A stretch of 44,442 bases of DNA from Deltaproteobacteria bacterium PRO3 (GCA_030263375.1 SZOV01000015.1:1-44442); one strand, 5' to 3'; positions 1 through 8,074 are shown, counted from the stretch's first letter. Numbers and translations are program-made. The notes: generated from the sequence alone by a model not told the origin.

Positions 1-243
1 AACTGTCCCGCCGTGGCCAATGCCGACCAGGCCGACCGCGACGAAGACGGCCGCGGCGACGCCTGCGAGAGCGGGACCAACCCCGGCGGCAGTATTCCTC
101 CCGGCGCCTCCTTCGGCGGCGGCGGAGGCCTCTGCAGCCTCTCCCTGCTTGCCTCGCCGGCCGGCGCGCCCTGGTTCTACCTGGGCGGCTTCGCGACCCT
201 GCTCGCGACCCACCGCCTGCTGAGGGGCCGCCGGAAGAAATAA
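1..243 (+). CDS. Thrombospondin type-3 repeat surface protein, C-terminal part (5' end outside window)
   Basis: The frame is open from base 1, so the gene begins upstream of the window. The visible part starts inside a calcium-binding thrombospondin type-3 repeat (NCPAVANADQADRDEDGRGD, then ACES), followed by a Gly-rich linker. It ends with a tripartite tail: a Gly stretch leading to Cys (GGGGLCSL), a hydrophobic helix and a basic end (LLRGRRKK). Such tails with an invariant Cys resemble the MYXO-CTERM class of C-terminal sorting signals that anchor proteins to the cell surface. The next gene has the same architecture, so the two are probably tandem paralogues. A strong terminator follows directly. 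Function beyond surface/Ca-binding is unknown. Confidence 0.75.
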   Translation, partial: NCPAVANADQADRDEDGRGDACESGTNPGGSIPPGASFGGGGGLCSLSLLASPAGAPWFYLGGFATLLATHRLLRGRRKK

Positions 244-264
244 CCGGCCCGGAAAACTCTCTTT

Positions 265-308
265 AAAAATCCGCCCCGAAGCTAAGCCTTCGGGGCGGAT
301 TTTTTTTG
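265..308 (+). terminator. Rho-independent terminator
   Basis: A perfect 16-bp inverted repeat (265-280 with 289-304) carries a GC-rich core, CCGCCCCGAA against TTCGGGGCGG. The loop is short and a run of T follows to 307. Because the left arm starts with five A, it could also work on the minus strand. It ends the transcript of the truncated repeat protein and separates it from the next gene. Confidence 0.9.
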
Positions 309-360
309 CCTTTTGCGAAGCCCACAACTATCCCCGGAATCGCCCGATAATTTTTCCAGC

Positions 361-417
361 GAATCCCAAAGGATTCCCCGGCCTTATGCCGCAATGCGGC
401 AAGGCCCCATAGGAGAG
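361..417 (+). promoter_or_regulatory. Tandem hairpins and SD in the 5' leader of the TSP3-repeat gene
   Basis: Two adjacent hairpins lie just upstream of the start codon. The first is GAATCC (361-366) with GGATTC (371-376) across a CAAA loop. The second is GGCCTT plus GCCGC (380-385, 388-392) with GCGGC plus AAGGCC (396-406), with a two-base bulge. The Shine-Dalgarno AGGAGAG (411-417) follows at once, 7 nt from the ATG at 425. The pairing is direct from sequence; a regulatory role is inference, and no known riboswitch class was recognised. The rest of 309-360 shows nothing clear. Confidence 0.45.
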
Positions 418-424
418 CTTTCCG

Positions 425-1579
425 ATGCGGATCAAATCCCTTGCCTGTAGCCTATTTACCTTCGGCCTTGTCCTGGCCGCCTCCGGCGCCCGCGCCGAGG
501 TCGACAACCGCTACTGCGTGGTCAAGTCGGCCAGCGACGATGCGGGCGATTTCAACAGCCTGCGCCGCAAGGTGGTGGAGGGCTTCAACCGCAGCGAAAA
601 CCGCATGTGCACCGAGAAGATCCGCTTCGACCGCGACCAGAACGGCGGTTCCTACATCGTCACCCTCGGCGCCACGATGGAGATCGACAACGAGAACGAT
701 CTCAACAAAGACGAGGACGGATTCAACTTCGTGATCGACGGCTCCGACGCCCTCAACGTCGAGATCCATGCCGAAAACCTCCCCGAATCGGACTGCGCCT
801 TTCAGATCAACGCCCACAAGGTCAAGCTCTCGGGGATGAAGGTTTATGTCAAGAAATTGAAAAAAGCGGTCTGCACCGCCACGGGAGAAATGCTGGTCGA
901 CGACAGCGGCCTCACCATCATTGCCGAGGACGATCCCGACAAGGATCGCGTGGCCAACGAGGACGACAACTGCCCGGATCGGCTGAACCCCGAGCAAATC
1001 GACGGCGACAACGACAACGTCGGCGACGCCTGCGACAACTGCCCGCTGATCGCCAACGAGAACCAATCCGATTCCGACGGCAACGGCGTGGGTGACGCCT
1101 GCCAGCACGTGCCGACGCCGCTGCCGACGCCCTCCCCGACGCCTCCGCCCGCGTCGCCGACGCCGCCTCCGGCCAGCCCGACGCCGCCGCCGACCACAAC
1201 TCCGGCCCCGACCGCGACGCCCGCGCCCACCGGAACGCCGGCCCCGACGGAAACCCCCATCGAGACCCCCGTGGTCAGCGCTCCGCCTTCCGACCCCAAT
1301 GATTCCGACGGCGACACCGTCCCGAACGCCTCCGACAACTGTCCGACTATCGGCAACGGCGACCAGGCCGACGACGACGGCGACGGCATCGGCAACGCCT
1401 GCGATCCCAGCTCGAACGGCAGCAATCCGGGAGACAACTCCGGACCGATCGTCGACCTCGACGGCACCTCTACCGGCTGCGCCCTGCACGGCATGGGCGA
1501 CATCGGCGGGGTCTTGAGCTCGCTGCTCTTCCTGGTGCCCAGCCTGGCCGGACTGGCCGCACGGCGCCGCAAGGGCTAG
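425..1579 (+). CDS. Secreted thrombospondin type-3 repeat protein with Pro/Thr linker and Cys-type C-terminal sorting tail
   Basis: 384 aa. Residues 1-25 form a signal peptide (cleavage likely after ARA). Residues 26-170 are a domain I do not recognise. Residues about 175-220 hold type-3 repeats rich in Asp (DNCPDRLNPEQIDGDNDNVG and DNCPLIANENQSDSDGNGVG). A low-complexity Pro/Thr/Ala linker covers about 225-285. Another Ca-binding repeat follows (DNCPTIGNGDQADDDGDGIG), then TGCALHG, a hydrophobic segment and AARRRKG. This is a long-range surface stalk design: export by Sec, Ca-stiffened repeats, flexible linker, C-terminal anchor resembling MYXO-CTERM tails. SD AGGAGAG supports the start. The last 4 bases overlap the convergent M50 protease gene. 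The biological role is unknown. Confidence 0.8.
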   Translation: MRIKSLACSLFTFGLVLAASGARAEVDNRYCVVKSASDDAGDFNSLRRKVVEGFNRSENRMCTEKIRFDRDQNGGSYIVTLGATMEIDNENDLNKDEDGFNFVIDGSDALNVEIHAENLPESDCAFQINAHKVKLSGMKVYVKKLKKAVCTATGEMLVDDSGLTIIAEDDPDKDRVANEDDNCPDRLNPEQIDGDNDNVGDACDNCPLIANENQSDSDGNGVGDACQHVPTPLPTPSPTPPPASPTPPPASPTPPPTTTPAPTATPAPTGTPAPTETPIETPVVSAPPSDPNDSDGDTVPNASDNCPTIGNGDQADDDGDGIGNACDPSSNGSNPGDNSGPIVDLDGTSTGCALHGMGDIGGVLSSLLFLVPSLAGLAARRRKG

Positions 1580-2694
1580 CCGGCCTTCGCGCGCACCCAG
1601 CTCAGCAAGTCGTTCGCGGAGATCACGCCGATCAGGCGCTCGTCCTCAACCACGAAAAGTTGGGCCCAAGACCCGCCCTTCATGGCCTCCAAAGCCTCCC
1701 AGGCGCTCTGTCCCGGTCCGATGCTGATTTTTTGAAAATCTCTATCCGTGAACTGCCCCACCCGGCCGTGAAGCCAATGTTCCCGGCTGAGACCCTCTAA
1801 TTTGCCCAAGGGCAAGAAACCCACCAGGCGTCCCGCGGCCACCACGGGAAGCTGCGGGTAGACCTCGCGCCCGGCCAGCTCGCGCTGGAGCTGCTCCAGA
1901 GTGACATCGGGGTCCACCTGGACGAACTGGCGCTGCATGAGGTCGGCGACCTTGGCCGTCTCGAGCCTTTTCTTCAAGACGACCTGCTGCTCGCTCATGC
2001 TGGAGGCCTGCTTCAGGAAAAACCCGATCAGGATGTACCACAGTCCGCCGAAGGAATTGCCGGCCGCGAGGCTGAAGGCCCCGTAACCGATCAAGAGCCA
2101 ACCGAAACCCCAGCCGATCTTCGCCGCGACGCGGGTCGCCCAGTCGAAGTCCTTCTTGATCGCCCAGAGAATGGAGCGAAACATCCGGCCTCCGTCGAGC
2201 GGAAAGGCCGGCACCAGGTTGAACAGGGCCAGGATCAAATTCATGAAGCCGAGATAATAGAAGATCAGCTCCAGCGCCCGGTTGACCTCGTGAATCTCCG
2301 TCAGGTGCCGCAGGTAGAAGAACAACAGGGCCAAGATCCCGCTGGCCACCGGCCCCACCGCCGACATCAGGAACTCGACGCGGGGCGACTCGGCCTCCTC
2401 CCGCATCTCGGCCACGCCGCCGAAGATGAAGAGCGTAATGCCGTCGATCGGCAGGCGGTAGTGCCGACCCACCAGGGAATGCGCCAGCTCGTGGAAGAGG
2501 ATGGACAAAAAGAGCCCGATCGCCGCCACGAAGGCCATGGCCCAGTAGGCGCTCACCGGCATGCCCGGGTGATTGGCGGGAAAGTATCCGCCCGCCAAGC
2601 TGTAGGTGACCATGAAGAGGATCAGCAGCCAGCTCAAGTCGACGCGGATGGGGAATCCGAAGAGGCGGAAGATTTCGAGGCGTTTTCCGAACAT
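1576..2694 (-). CDS. Site-2 protease family (M50) metalloprotease with C-terminal CBS domains
   Basis: 372 aa integral membrane protein. The zinc-binding HELAH is at residues 68-72 in a membrane helix. The second M50 motif, FNLVPAFPLDGGR, lies at about 158-170 and supplies the third Asp ligand. Several more hydrophobic helices precede residue 230. A pair of CBS-like repeats occupies about 250-370 and probably senses a nucleotide. This matches the SpoIVFB-like S2P-CBS family, which cleaves membrane-embedded substrates; the substrate here is unknown. It is transcribed divergently from the dehydrogenase operon and overlaps the stop of the preceding surface-protein gene by 4 bp. It differs from the RseP-type paralogue at 15639-17000, which has PDZ domains instead of CBS. 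Confidence 0.9.
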   Translation of the reverse strand: MFGKRLEIFRLFGFPIRVDLSWLLILFMVTYSLAGGYFPANHPGMPVSAYWAMAFVAAIGLFLSILFHELAHSLVGRHYRLPIDGITLFIFGGVAEMREEAESPRVEFLMSAVGPVASGILALLFFYLRHLTEIHEVNRALELIFYYLGFMNLILALFNLVPAFPLDGGRMFRSILWAIKKDFDWATRVAAKIGWGFGWLLIGYGAFSLAAGNSFGGLWYILIGFFLKQASSMSEQQVVLKKRLETAKVADLMQRQFVQVDPDVTLEQLQRELAGREVYPQLPVVAAGRLVGFLPLGKLEGLSREHWLHGRVGQFTDRDFQKISIGPGQSAWEALEAMKGGSWAQLFVVEDERLIGVISANDLLSWVRAKAG

Positions 2695-2743
2695 GGTTCA
2701 TCCTATTACGCGGCGAGTCATTTTTCCTAGGGAAATCAGCAAC

Positions 2744-2772
2744 TTGCCATATCGGTTTTGAAATCGTACAAT
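2744..2772 (+). promoter_or_regulatory. Sigma70-type promoter of the 2-oxoacid dehydrogenase operon
   Basis: TTGCCA (2744-2749) and TACAAT (2767-2772) are separated by exactly 17 bp. Transcription would start near 2779, about 12 nt before the ATG at 2791. The SD is GGGGTG (2781-2786). The match is by eye against the sigma70 consensus. Confidence 0.6.
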
Positions 2773-2790
2773 GGAGCCCTGGGGTGAATC

Positions 2791-3894
2791 ATGGCGTCGG
2801 GAAACCTGGAAAAAACCGCGATCCCTCCCCTTGCGATCCTCGATCTCGAGGGCCGCGCCGACGCGCAACTCGAACCCAAGCTCAGCTCCGCCCAACTCAA
2901 GCAAATGTTCGAAGACATGGTGCGGGTCCGCGAGTTCGACACGCGCGCCATCGGCCTGCAACGCCAGGGTCGCATGGGAACCTATGCGCCGTCCACAGGA
3001 CAGGAGGCGGTGCAGATCGGTTCGGCCGCCGCCCTGACGGCCGGCGATTGGGTCGCGCCCTCCTTCCGCGAGCAAGGCGTCCTGCTCAGCCGCGGCGTGA
3101 AGCCCACGACGATGTTCCTCTTCTTCATGGGCACCGAGGAAGGCAACCGGCTGCCGCGGAAATTGCGCAGCCTGCCCTACTGCGTGCCCTGCGCAAGCCA
3201 AGTCCTGCACGCGGTCGGCATCGCGATGGCCGCAAAATTCAAAAAGGACCCGGTCGCGGTGACCGCCTATTTCGGCGACGGCGCGACCAGCGAGGGCGAT
3301 TTCCACGAAGGCCTGAATTTCGCCGGCGTCTACCAAACCCCCAACGTCTTTATCTGCCAGAATAACCAATGGGCGATCTCGACGCCGCGCACGATCCAGA
3401 CGCGCAGCGAGACGCTGGCCGAGAAGGCGCTGGCCTACGGCTTTTCCGGGCGGCAGGTCGACGGCAACGACGTCCTCGCGGTGTACCGCGCGACCTCGGA
3501 GGCGGCGAAGCGCGCCCGGGAAGGCGGCGGGCCCACTTTGATCGAGTGCCTCACCTACCGGCTGGGGGTGCACACCACCTCCGACGACCCCAGCCGCTAT
3601 CGGGACGAGGCGGAGGTCCAGGCCTGGCGGGCCAAGGATCCCCTCGACCGCTTCGAGAAATACCTGCTGCACAAGGGGGTTTTGGTCGCGGGCGATCGCG
3701 AGCGGCTCGCCGCCGAGATCGGCGAGCGGCTCAAGGCCGCGGCGGAGGAGGCCGAAGAGATCTGCCGCAATTTAAGCCCCGACGAGATGTTCACCTACAT
3801 GTACGCGGACATCCCGGAATTTCTGAAACTCCAACGCGAGGACGTCCTCGCCCAGACGGTGTCGCTGGAGCCGGGCGGGAGGGCGCATGGATAA
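2791..3894 (+). CDS. pdhA: Pyruvate (2-oxoacid) dehydrogenase E1 component, alpha subunit
   Basis: 367 aa, normal for the E1alpha family. It performs the thiamine-diphosphate-dependent decarboxylation of a 2-oxoacid together with E1beta. The ThDP motif runs from GDG (162-164) to NN (191-192), in YFGDGATSEGD and CQNNQWAIS. The segment GTYAPSTGQEAVQIG (63-77) and the HTTSDDPSRYR segment are typical of the heterotetrameric E1 found in Gram-positive-type PDH and in branched-chain 2-oxoacid dehydrogenase. By sequence feel it is closer to PDH, but the substrate is not proven. It is first of four genes encoding the whole complex, has its own promoter, and overlaps the E1beta start by 8 nt, which suggests translational coupling for 1:1 subunits. 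Confidence 0.9.
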   Translation: MASGNLEKTAIPPLAILDLEGRADAQLEPKLSSAQLKQMFEDMVRVREFDTRAIGLQRQGRMGTYAPSTGQEAVQIGSAAALTAGDWVAPSFREQGVLLSRGVKPTTMFLFFMGTEEGNRLPRKLRSLPYCVPCASQVLHAVGIAMAAKFKKDPVAVTAYFGDGATSEGDFHEGLNFAGVYQTPNVFICQNNQWAISTPRTIQTRSETLAEKALAYGFSGRQVDGNDVLAVYRATSEAAKRAREGGGPTLIECLTYRLGVHTTSDDPSRYRDEAEVQAWRAKDPLDRFEKYLLHKGVLVAGDRERLAAEIGERLKAAAEEAEEICRNLSPDEMFTYMYADIPEFLKLQREDVLAQTVSLEPGGRAHG

Positions 3895-4861
3895 GCTCAC
3901 CCTCGTCCAGGCCGTCAACCGGGCCCTGCTGATCGCGATGCAGGAGGACCCCGACGTCGTCCTGCTGGGCCAGGACATCGGCAAGGCAGGCGGGGTGTTC
4001 CGCGCCACCGAGGGCCTGCAGGAGCGCTTCGGCAAGGAGCGCGTCCTCGACACGCCGCTCGCGGAGGCCGCCATCGTGGGCTGCGCCGTCGGCATGGCGC
4101 TCTACGGAATCAAGCCGGTGGCGGAGCTGCAGTTCTCGGGCTTCGCCTACCAGGCCTTCCACCAGATCGAGCAGCACGTCTCGCGCTACCGCAACCGCAC
4201 GCGCGGGGAATACCCCCTGCCGATGGTGATCCGCATGCCCTACGGCGGCGGGATCCGCGCCTTCGAGCACCACTCCGAGAGCCGCGAGGCCTATTACGCG
4301 CACACGCCGGGGCTCAAGGTCGTCATTCCTTCAACGCCGCGCGACGCGCTGGGCCTGCTGCGCGCGGCGATCCGCGATCCCGACCCGGTCATCTTCATGG
4401 AGCCGAAAAGGATCTACCGCAGCCTCAAGGAGGAAATCCCCGCCGACGCGCCGCTTGTCCCCATCGGCCGAGCCAAGCTGGTGAAGAGCGGCGAGGATCT
4501 CACCTTGATCTCCTACGGGGCCATGATGCCGGTGGCCCTCGAGGCGGCGGAGCAGCTGGGCGGCGACCATTCGATCGAGATCATCGACCTGCGCACGCTC
4601 AAGCCCCTCGACGAGGCAACCCTGGTCGCCTCGGTGCAGAAGACCGGGCGGGCGGTGGTGGTCCACGAGGCGCCGCGCGGCCTGGGCATGGGGGCGGAGA
4701 TCTCCGCGCTGCTCATGGAGCGGGCCTTCCTCTCGCTGAAGGCCCCGGTGGCCCGAGTGACGGGCTACGACGTGCAGATGCCCTACTACCAGCTGGAGAA
4801 CTACTACATGCCGAGCGTCGCCCGCGTGGTCCAGGCCCTGCGCGACACCCTCTCCTATTGA
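3887..4861 (+). CDS. pdhB: Pyruvate (2-oxoacid) dehydrogenase E1 component, beta subunit
   Basis: 324 aa, the family's usual length. It starts with a strong GGAGGG SD inside the end of pdhA. Conserved E1beta segments are visible: GQDIGKAGGVFRATEGLQ near the N-terminus, DTPLAEAAIVGCAVGMA, PYGGGIRAFEHHSES (the His-rich active-site loop), PGLKVVIPSTPRDA, and the C-terminal transketolase domain with DLRTLKPLDEATL and VVVHEAPRGLGMGAE. It completes the alpha2beta2 E1 enzyme that transfers the acyl group to the lipoyl arm of E2. A 73-nt gap to the E2 gene contains the 9-mer TGTATCGCG twice (4869-4877 and 4913-4921); no meaning is assigned to it. Confidence 0.92.
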   Translation: MDKLTLVQAVNRALLIAMQEDPDVVLLGQDIGKAGGVFRATEGLQERFGKERVLDTPLAEAAIVGCAVGMALYGIKPVAELQFSGFAYQAFHQIEQHVSRYRNRTRGEYPLPMVIRMPYGGGIRAFEHHSESREAYYAHTPGLKVVIPSTPRDALGLLRAAIRDPDPVIFMEPKRIYRSLKEEIPADAPLVPIGRAKLVKSGEDLTLISYGAMMPVALEAAEQLGGDHSIEIIDLRTLKPLDEATLVASVQKTGRAVVVHEAPRGLGMGAEISALLMERAFLSLKAPVARVTGYDVQMPYYQLENYYMPSVARVVQALRDTLSY

Positions 4862-4934
4862 TTTTGTTTGTATCGCGGCGGGACTTGCGAGATCCTTATC
4901 CCGTCGTATTTCTGTATCGCGAACGAGGTGTCCG

Positions 4935-6320
4935 ATGCCGAAGGATTTTGTCTTTCCGGATCTTGGAGAAGGCGTCGCCGAGGGCGAGCTGGTCAAATGG
5001 CTCGTCAAGGAGGGCGACTCCGTGAAGGAAGACCAGGACGTCGCCGAGGTCGAGACCGACAAGGCCCTGGTCTCCATCCCCTCCCCCCACGCGGGGGTCG
5101 TTGAGAAGCTACATTTCAAGGAGGGGGACAAGATCCCGGTGGGCGCGGTGCTGATGAGTTTCCGGGACGGGCCCGCGGCCGCCGCGCCCGAGGCCAAAAA
5201 AGGCCCGGAGCCCAAGCCTGAACCAAAACCCGAGGGGATTCCAGACAAGGCGATCGTCAAGTCCTCGCCGCCTCCCGCGGGGGAGGCAAAGTCCGCCGCC
5301 TCAGGCCCGGCCGCCTCGAAATCGGCGCCCACCGCACCCGAAACCAGGCCCGCCGAGGACGCTTCTACTCCCGCGTCGCCCAAGCTGCCCGTCCTCGCCA
5401 CCCCCTTCACGCGAAAACTGGCCCGCGAGCTGGGCGTCGACATCGAGCAAGTCCGCGGCAGCGGCGAGAACGGCCGGGTGACCGAAGAGGACGTGCGGCG
5501 CGCCGCCGCGCCGGGCGCGCCCGCCGCCAAGCCGAGCCCCCTCCCCGCCGCCAAAGCGGCCCCCGCGCCGGCACCATCGGCCGCTCCGGAGACGGCCGCG
5601 GCAGATTTCGAAAAATACGGCCCCGTCCAGCGCATCCCGATCAAAGGGATCCGCCGAAAGATCAGCGAGCACATGCTGACCGCAGCCCATCAAACCGTCA
5701 TGGTTACCCACATCGACGAGGCCGAGGTCGACGCCTTGATGCAACTGCGCCAAGAGAAGAAAAAATACGCCGAGGAGCGCGGCGTCAAGCTGACGCTGCT
5801 CCCTTTCCTGATGAAGGCCTGCGTGATAGCGCTGAAAAACTACCCCTACCTCAACGCCAGTCTGAGCGGCGACGAGATCGTCTTGAAGGATTACTTTCAC
5901 TTCGGCTTCGCGGTCGATACCGACGCGGGCCTGATGGTGCCGGTGATCCGCGACGTCGACCAGAAGAGCATCATGCGCCTGGCCACCGAGCTTGTCGACT
6001 TGAGCGAGCAGGCCCGCAAGCGCAGCATCCCGCTGGAGGCCCTGAAGGGACACAGCTTCTCGATCACGAATATCGGCAGCATCGGCGGCCGGGCCTTCAC
6101 GCCCATCCTGCACTATCCGGATTCGGCCATTCTGGGCCTGGGAAGGACTTACCAAAAGCCGGTGGTGCGGGGCGGGGAAATCAAGGTCTCCAGCGTCCTG
6201 CCGCTCTGCCTGACCTTCGACCACCGAGTCACCGACGGGGCGACGGCGGCGCGGTTCACCAACGAGGTGATCAAGTATTTGAGCGATCCGGATTTGTTGC
6301 TTCTGGATGATGGGGATTGA
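4935..6320 (+). CDS. pdhC: Dihydrolipoamide acyltransferase, E2 core of the 2-oxoacid dehydrogenase complex
   Basis: 461 aa. One lipoyl domain covers residues 1-78, with the lipoylated Lys43 in the motif ETDKAL. An Ala/Pro/Lys linker follows (80-150). The peripheral-subunit-binding domain is at about 156-190 (PFTRKLARELGVDIEQVRGS). A second Ala/Pro linker leads to the catalytic trimer domain (235-461), ending with the active-site DHRVTDG, His430. It accepts the acyl group from E1 and passes it to CoA, forming the structural core. The start follows SD GAGGTG. There is a single lipoyl domain, as in Gram-positive PDH and most BCKDH E2 proteins. Which 2-oxoacid is used cannot be decided from sequence alone. 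Confidence 0.92.
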   Translation: MPKDFVFPDLGEGVAEGELVKWLVKEGDSVKEDQDVAEVETDKALVSIPSPHAGVVEKLHFKEGDKIPVGAVLMSFRDGPAAAAPEAKKGPEPKPEPKPEGIPDKAIVKSSPPPAGEAKSAASGPAASKSAPTAPETRPAEDASTPASPKLPVLATPFTRKLARELGVDIEQVRGSGENGRVTEEDVRRAAAPGAPAAKPSPLPAAKAAPAPAPSAAPETAAADFEKYGPVQRIPIKGIRRKISEHMLTAAHQTVMVTHIDEAEVDALMQLRQEKKKYAEERGVKLTLLPFLMKACVIALKNYPYLNASLSGDEIVLKDYFHFGFAVDTDAGLMVPVIRDVDQKSIMRLATELVDLSEQARKRSIPLEALKGHSFSITNIGSIGGRAFTPILHYPDSAILGLGRTYQKPVVRGGEIKVSSVLPLCLTFDHRVTDGATAARFTNEVIKYLSDPDLLLLDDGD

Positions 6321-6337
6321 GGGGGAGCGCCGAATCC

Positions 6338-6384
6338 GTAGGGGCCGTTCGCGCTTGTCCTCCGGAGGAGGGAACGGCCCCTAC
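6338..6384. repeat. Palindromic intergenic element between E2 and E3 genes
   Basis: GTAGGGGCCGTTC (6338-6350) and GAACGGCCCCTAC (6372-6384) form a perfect 13-bp inverted repeat. The 21-nt loop itself contains the 12-bp palindrome TCCTCCGGAGGA (6357-6368). There is no T-run, so it is not a classical terminator. Elements beginning GTAGGGGC and ending GCCCCTAC are common dispersed repeats in many bacterial genomes. This one may be a REP-like copy or an mRNA processing/attenuation hairpin; copy number cannot be seen in this window. Confidence 0.6.
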
Positions 6385-6415
6385 AGCAGGGACTTTGCGC
6401 AAAGGATTTTTTTCT

Positions 6416-7843
6416 ATGGTTGTCGGTGACTTAACCGAATCCACCGAAGTCGCCGTCCTCGGCGGCGGACCGGGCGGCTATGTCGCCGCGATCCGTCTCG
6501 CCCAGCTGGGCAAGGAAGTGACCCTCATCAATGACGACGTCCTGCCCGGCGGCGTCTGCCTGCTGCGCGGCTGCATCCCCTCCAAGGCGCTCATCGAGGC
6601 CGGAAACCTCCTGCACCGCATCCCGGCCGCGGCCGCCATGGGCGTCCTGGCCGACAACCCGCGCGTCGATTGGCCTGTGCTGCAAAAGTGGAAGGATTCC
6701 GTCGTCCAGAGGCTCGGCCGCGGCGTCGAGCAACTGCTCAAACAGCACAAGGTCAAGACCCTGGCGGGCCGTGGCGTCTTCGTGGGCTCCCACAGTCTCG
6801 AGATCCGAACCGAGTCCGGACCGCGGCATCTCGCCTTCGAGCAGGCCGTCGTCGCCACCGGGAGCCGGCCGCGCCCGCTGCCCGACCTACCCTTCGACGG
6901 CGAAAAAATCATCTCCTCGGATCAGGCCCTCGCGCTCCCGGAAATCCCCCCTTCCCTCCTGGTCGTTGGCGGAGGTTACATCGGCCTGGAGCTGGGCGAG
7001 GTCTACGCCAAACTGGGAAGCCGGGTGACGGTCCTCGAGGCCCTGCCGGAATTGCTCTCCGGTACCGACCCCGCCTTGGTCCGGCCCGTGAAGAAGAAAT
7101 TGGAGTCTCTGGGCGTGCAAATCCTGCTTAAGACGCAGGCAAAAAAAATCAATCCGAGCGACCGCGAGGTGGAGGTGGAATGGGCCTCGGAAGACGGGGC
7201 CGCTGGCCGGATCGCCGCGAGTCGCGTCCTCGTCGCGATCGGCCGCCTGCCGAACAGCGAGGGATTGGGCCTGGAGGCGCTCGGCATCGCACGGGATGCC
7301 AAGGGCTTCGTCAAGGCGGACGCGCAGCAGCGGACTTCCCTCGGGCACATTTACGCCATCGGCGACGTCGCCGGAGGCATTCAGCTGGCGCACAAGGCCA
7401 GCCGCGAGGGCATCGTCGCGGCCCACAACATCGCCGGCGAGGCCGACGCCTTCGACAACCAGGTGCCGGCGGTGATCTTCACCGATCCCGAGATCGCCTA
7501 CGTCGGCCTGAGCGAGGCACAGGCCAAGGAACGCGGCATCGAGACCGCGACGGGGATGTTCGGCTTCCCCGCCAACGGCCGCGCCCTGACGCTGGACGAC
7601 GCGGAGGGCTTCGTCAAGGTCGTGGCCGAAAAATCCTCGAACCGCATCCTGGGCGTCCAAATGGTCGGCCCCCACGTCTCCGAGTTGATCTCGGAGGCAA
7701 CCCTGGGGCTGGAGATGGGCGCCTTCGTCGCGGATTTGGACCTCACCATCCACCCCCACCCCACCCTGAGCGAGGCCTTGCACGAGGCCGCGGAGGGGGT
7801 GCTGGGGATGGCGATTCACCGGTACCAGAAAAAGCCCCGCTGA
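6416..7843 (+). CDS. lpdA: Dihydrolipoyl dehydrogenase (E3)
   Basis: 475 aa from the chosen ATG. AAGGA (6402-6406) lies 9 nt upstream, and an earlier in-frame ATG at 6317 would translate the palindromic element. The FAD motif is GGGPGGYVAAIRLAQLGKEV. The redox disulfide is in GGVCLLRGCIPSKA (two Cys five apart). The NAD motif is VVGGGYIGLELGEVYAKLGS, and a second FAD contact is IYAIGDVAG. The dimer-interface catalytic HPHPTLSEALHEA is at the C-terminus. It reoxidises dihydrolipoamide of E2 with NAD+. It is last in the dehydrogenase operon and could also serve other lipoyl complexes. No terminator is obvious downstream. Confidence 0.95.
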   Translation: MVVGDLTESTEVAVLGGGPGGYVAAIRLAQLGKEVTLINDDVLPGGVCLLRGCIPSKALIEAGNLLHRIPAAAAMGVLADNPRVDWPVLQKWKDSVVQRLGRGVEQLLKQHKVKTLAGRGVFVGSHSLEIRTESGPRHLAFEQAVVATGSRPRPLPDLPFDGEKIISSDQALALPEIPPSLLVVGGGYIGLELGEVYAKLGSRVTVLEALPELLSGTDPALVRPVKKKLESLGVQILLKTQAKKINPSDREVEVEWASEDGAAGRIAASRVLVAIGRLPNSEGLGLEALGIARDAKGFVKADAQQRTSLGHIYAIGDVAGGIQLAHKASREGIVAAHNIAGEADAFDNQVPAVIFTDPEIAYVGLSEAQAKERGIETATGMFGFPANGRALTLDDAEGFVKVVAEKSSNRILGVQMVGPHVSELISEATLGLEMGAFVADLDLTIHPHPTLSEALHEAAEGVLGMAIHRYQKKPR

Positions 7844-7929
7844 CCCGGCACACTCAGACCCCCGCGCCGCAATGATAGGCCTTTGTCGACGTCCACCCTG
7901 ATGCGCCCTTGACCCCCCCGCAAAAGAGA

Positions 7930-8070
7930 GAATTCTCAATCATGGTCATCGTTATTTTTTTCAAGTATTTGAATTTCAATAATAATATCAATATCATAAA
8001 CAAGTAAAATATTTGTATATACAAATTACATACTGCTTATTTACAAAAATAGTAGCAAAGACTATGCTCC
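7930..8070 (+). promoter_or_regulatory. AT-rich control region with 16-bp palindrome and promoter of the putative TA module
   Basis: Bases 7981-8040 are 83% A+T (10 G/C of 60) in a GC-rich genome. ATTTGTATATACAAAT (8011-8026) is a perfect 16-bp palindrome, the kind of site a ribbon-helix-helix dimer binds. TTTACA (8040-8045) and TATGCT (8063-8068) are 17 bp apart, placing transcription start close to the ATG at 8075. No SD is visible, so the transcript may be leaderless. The palindrome and spacing are seen directly; operator function is inferred. The part 7844-7929 shows nothing recognisable. Confidence 0.5.
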
Positions 8071-8074
8071 ACTC

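Noticed and set aside
1110-1270. Repeated CCGACGCC-type units as a CRISPR or tandem DNA repeat
   Set aside because: They encode the Pro/Thr linker of the surface protein, are irregular, and have no spacer structure.
4869-4921. Direct repeat TGTATCGCG upstream of the E2 gene as an operator
   Set aside because: A 9-mer repeated once 44 bp apart is too short to claim a binding site without other evidence.
6317-6415. Earlier in-frame ATG for lpdA
   Set aside because: It would add 33 residues encoded by the palindromic element and has no family support; the ATG at 6416 has a well-placed AAGGA.
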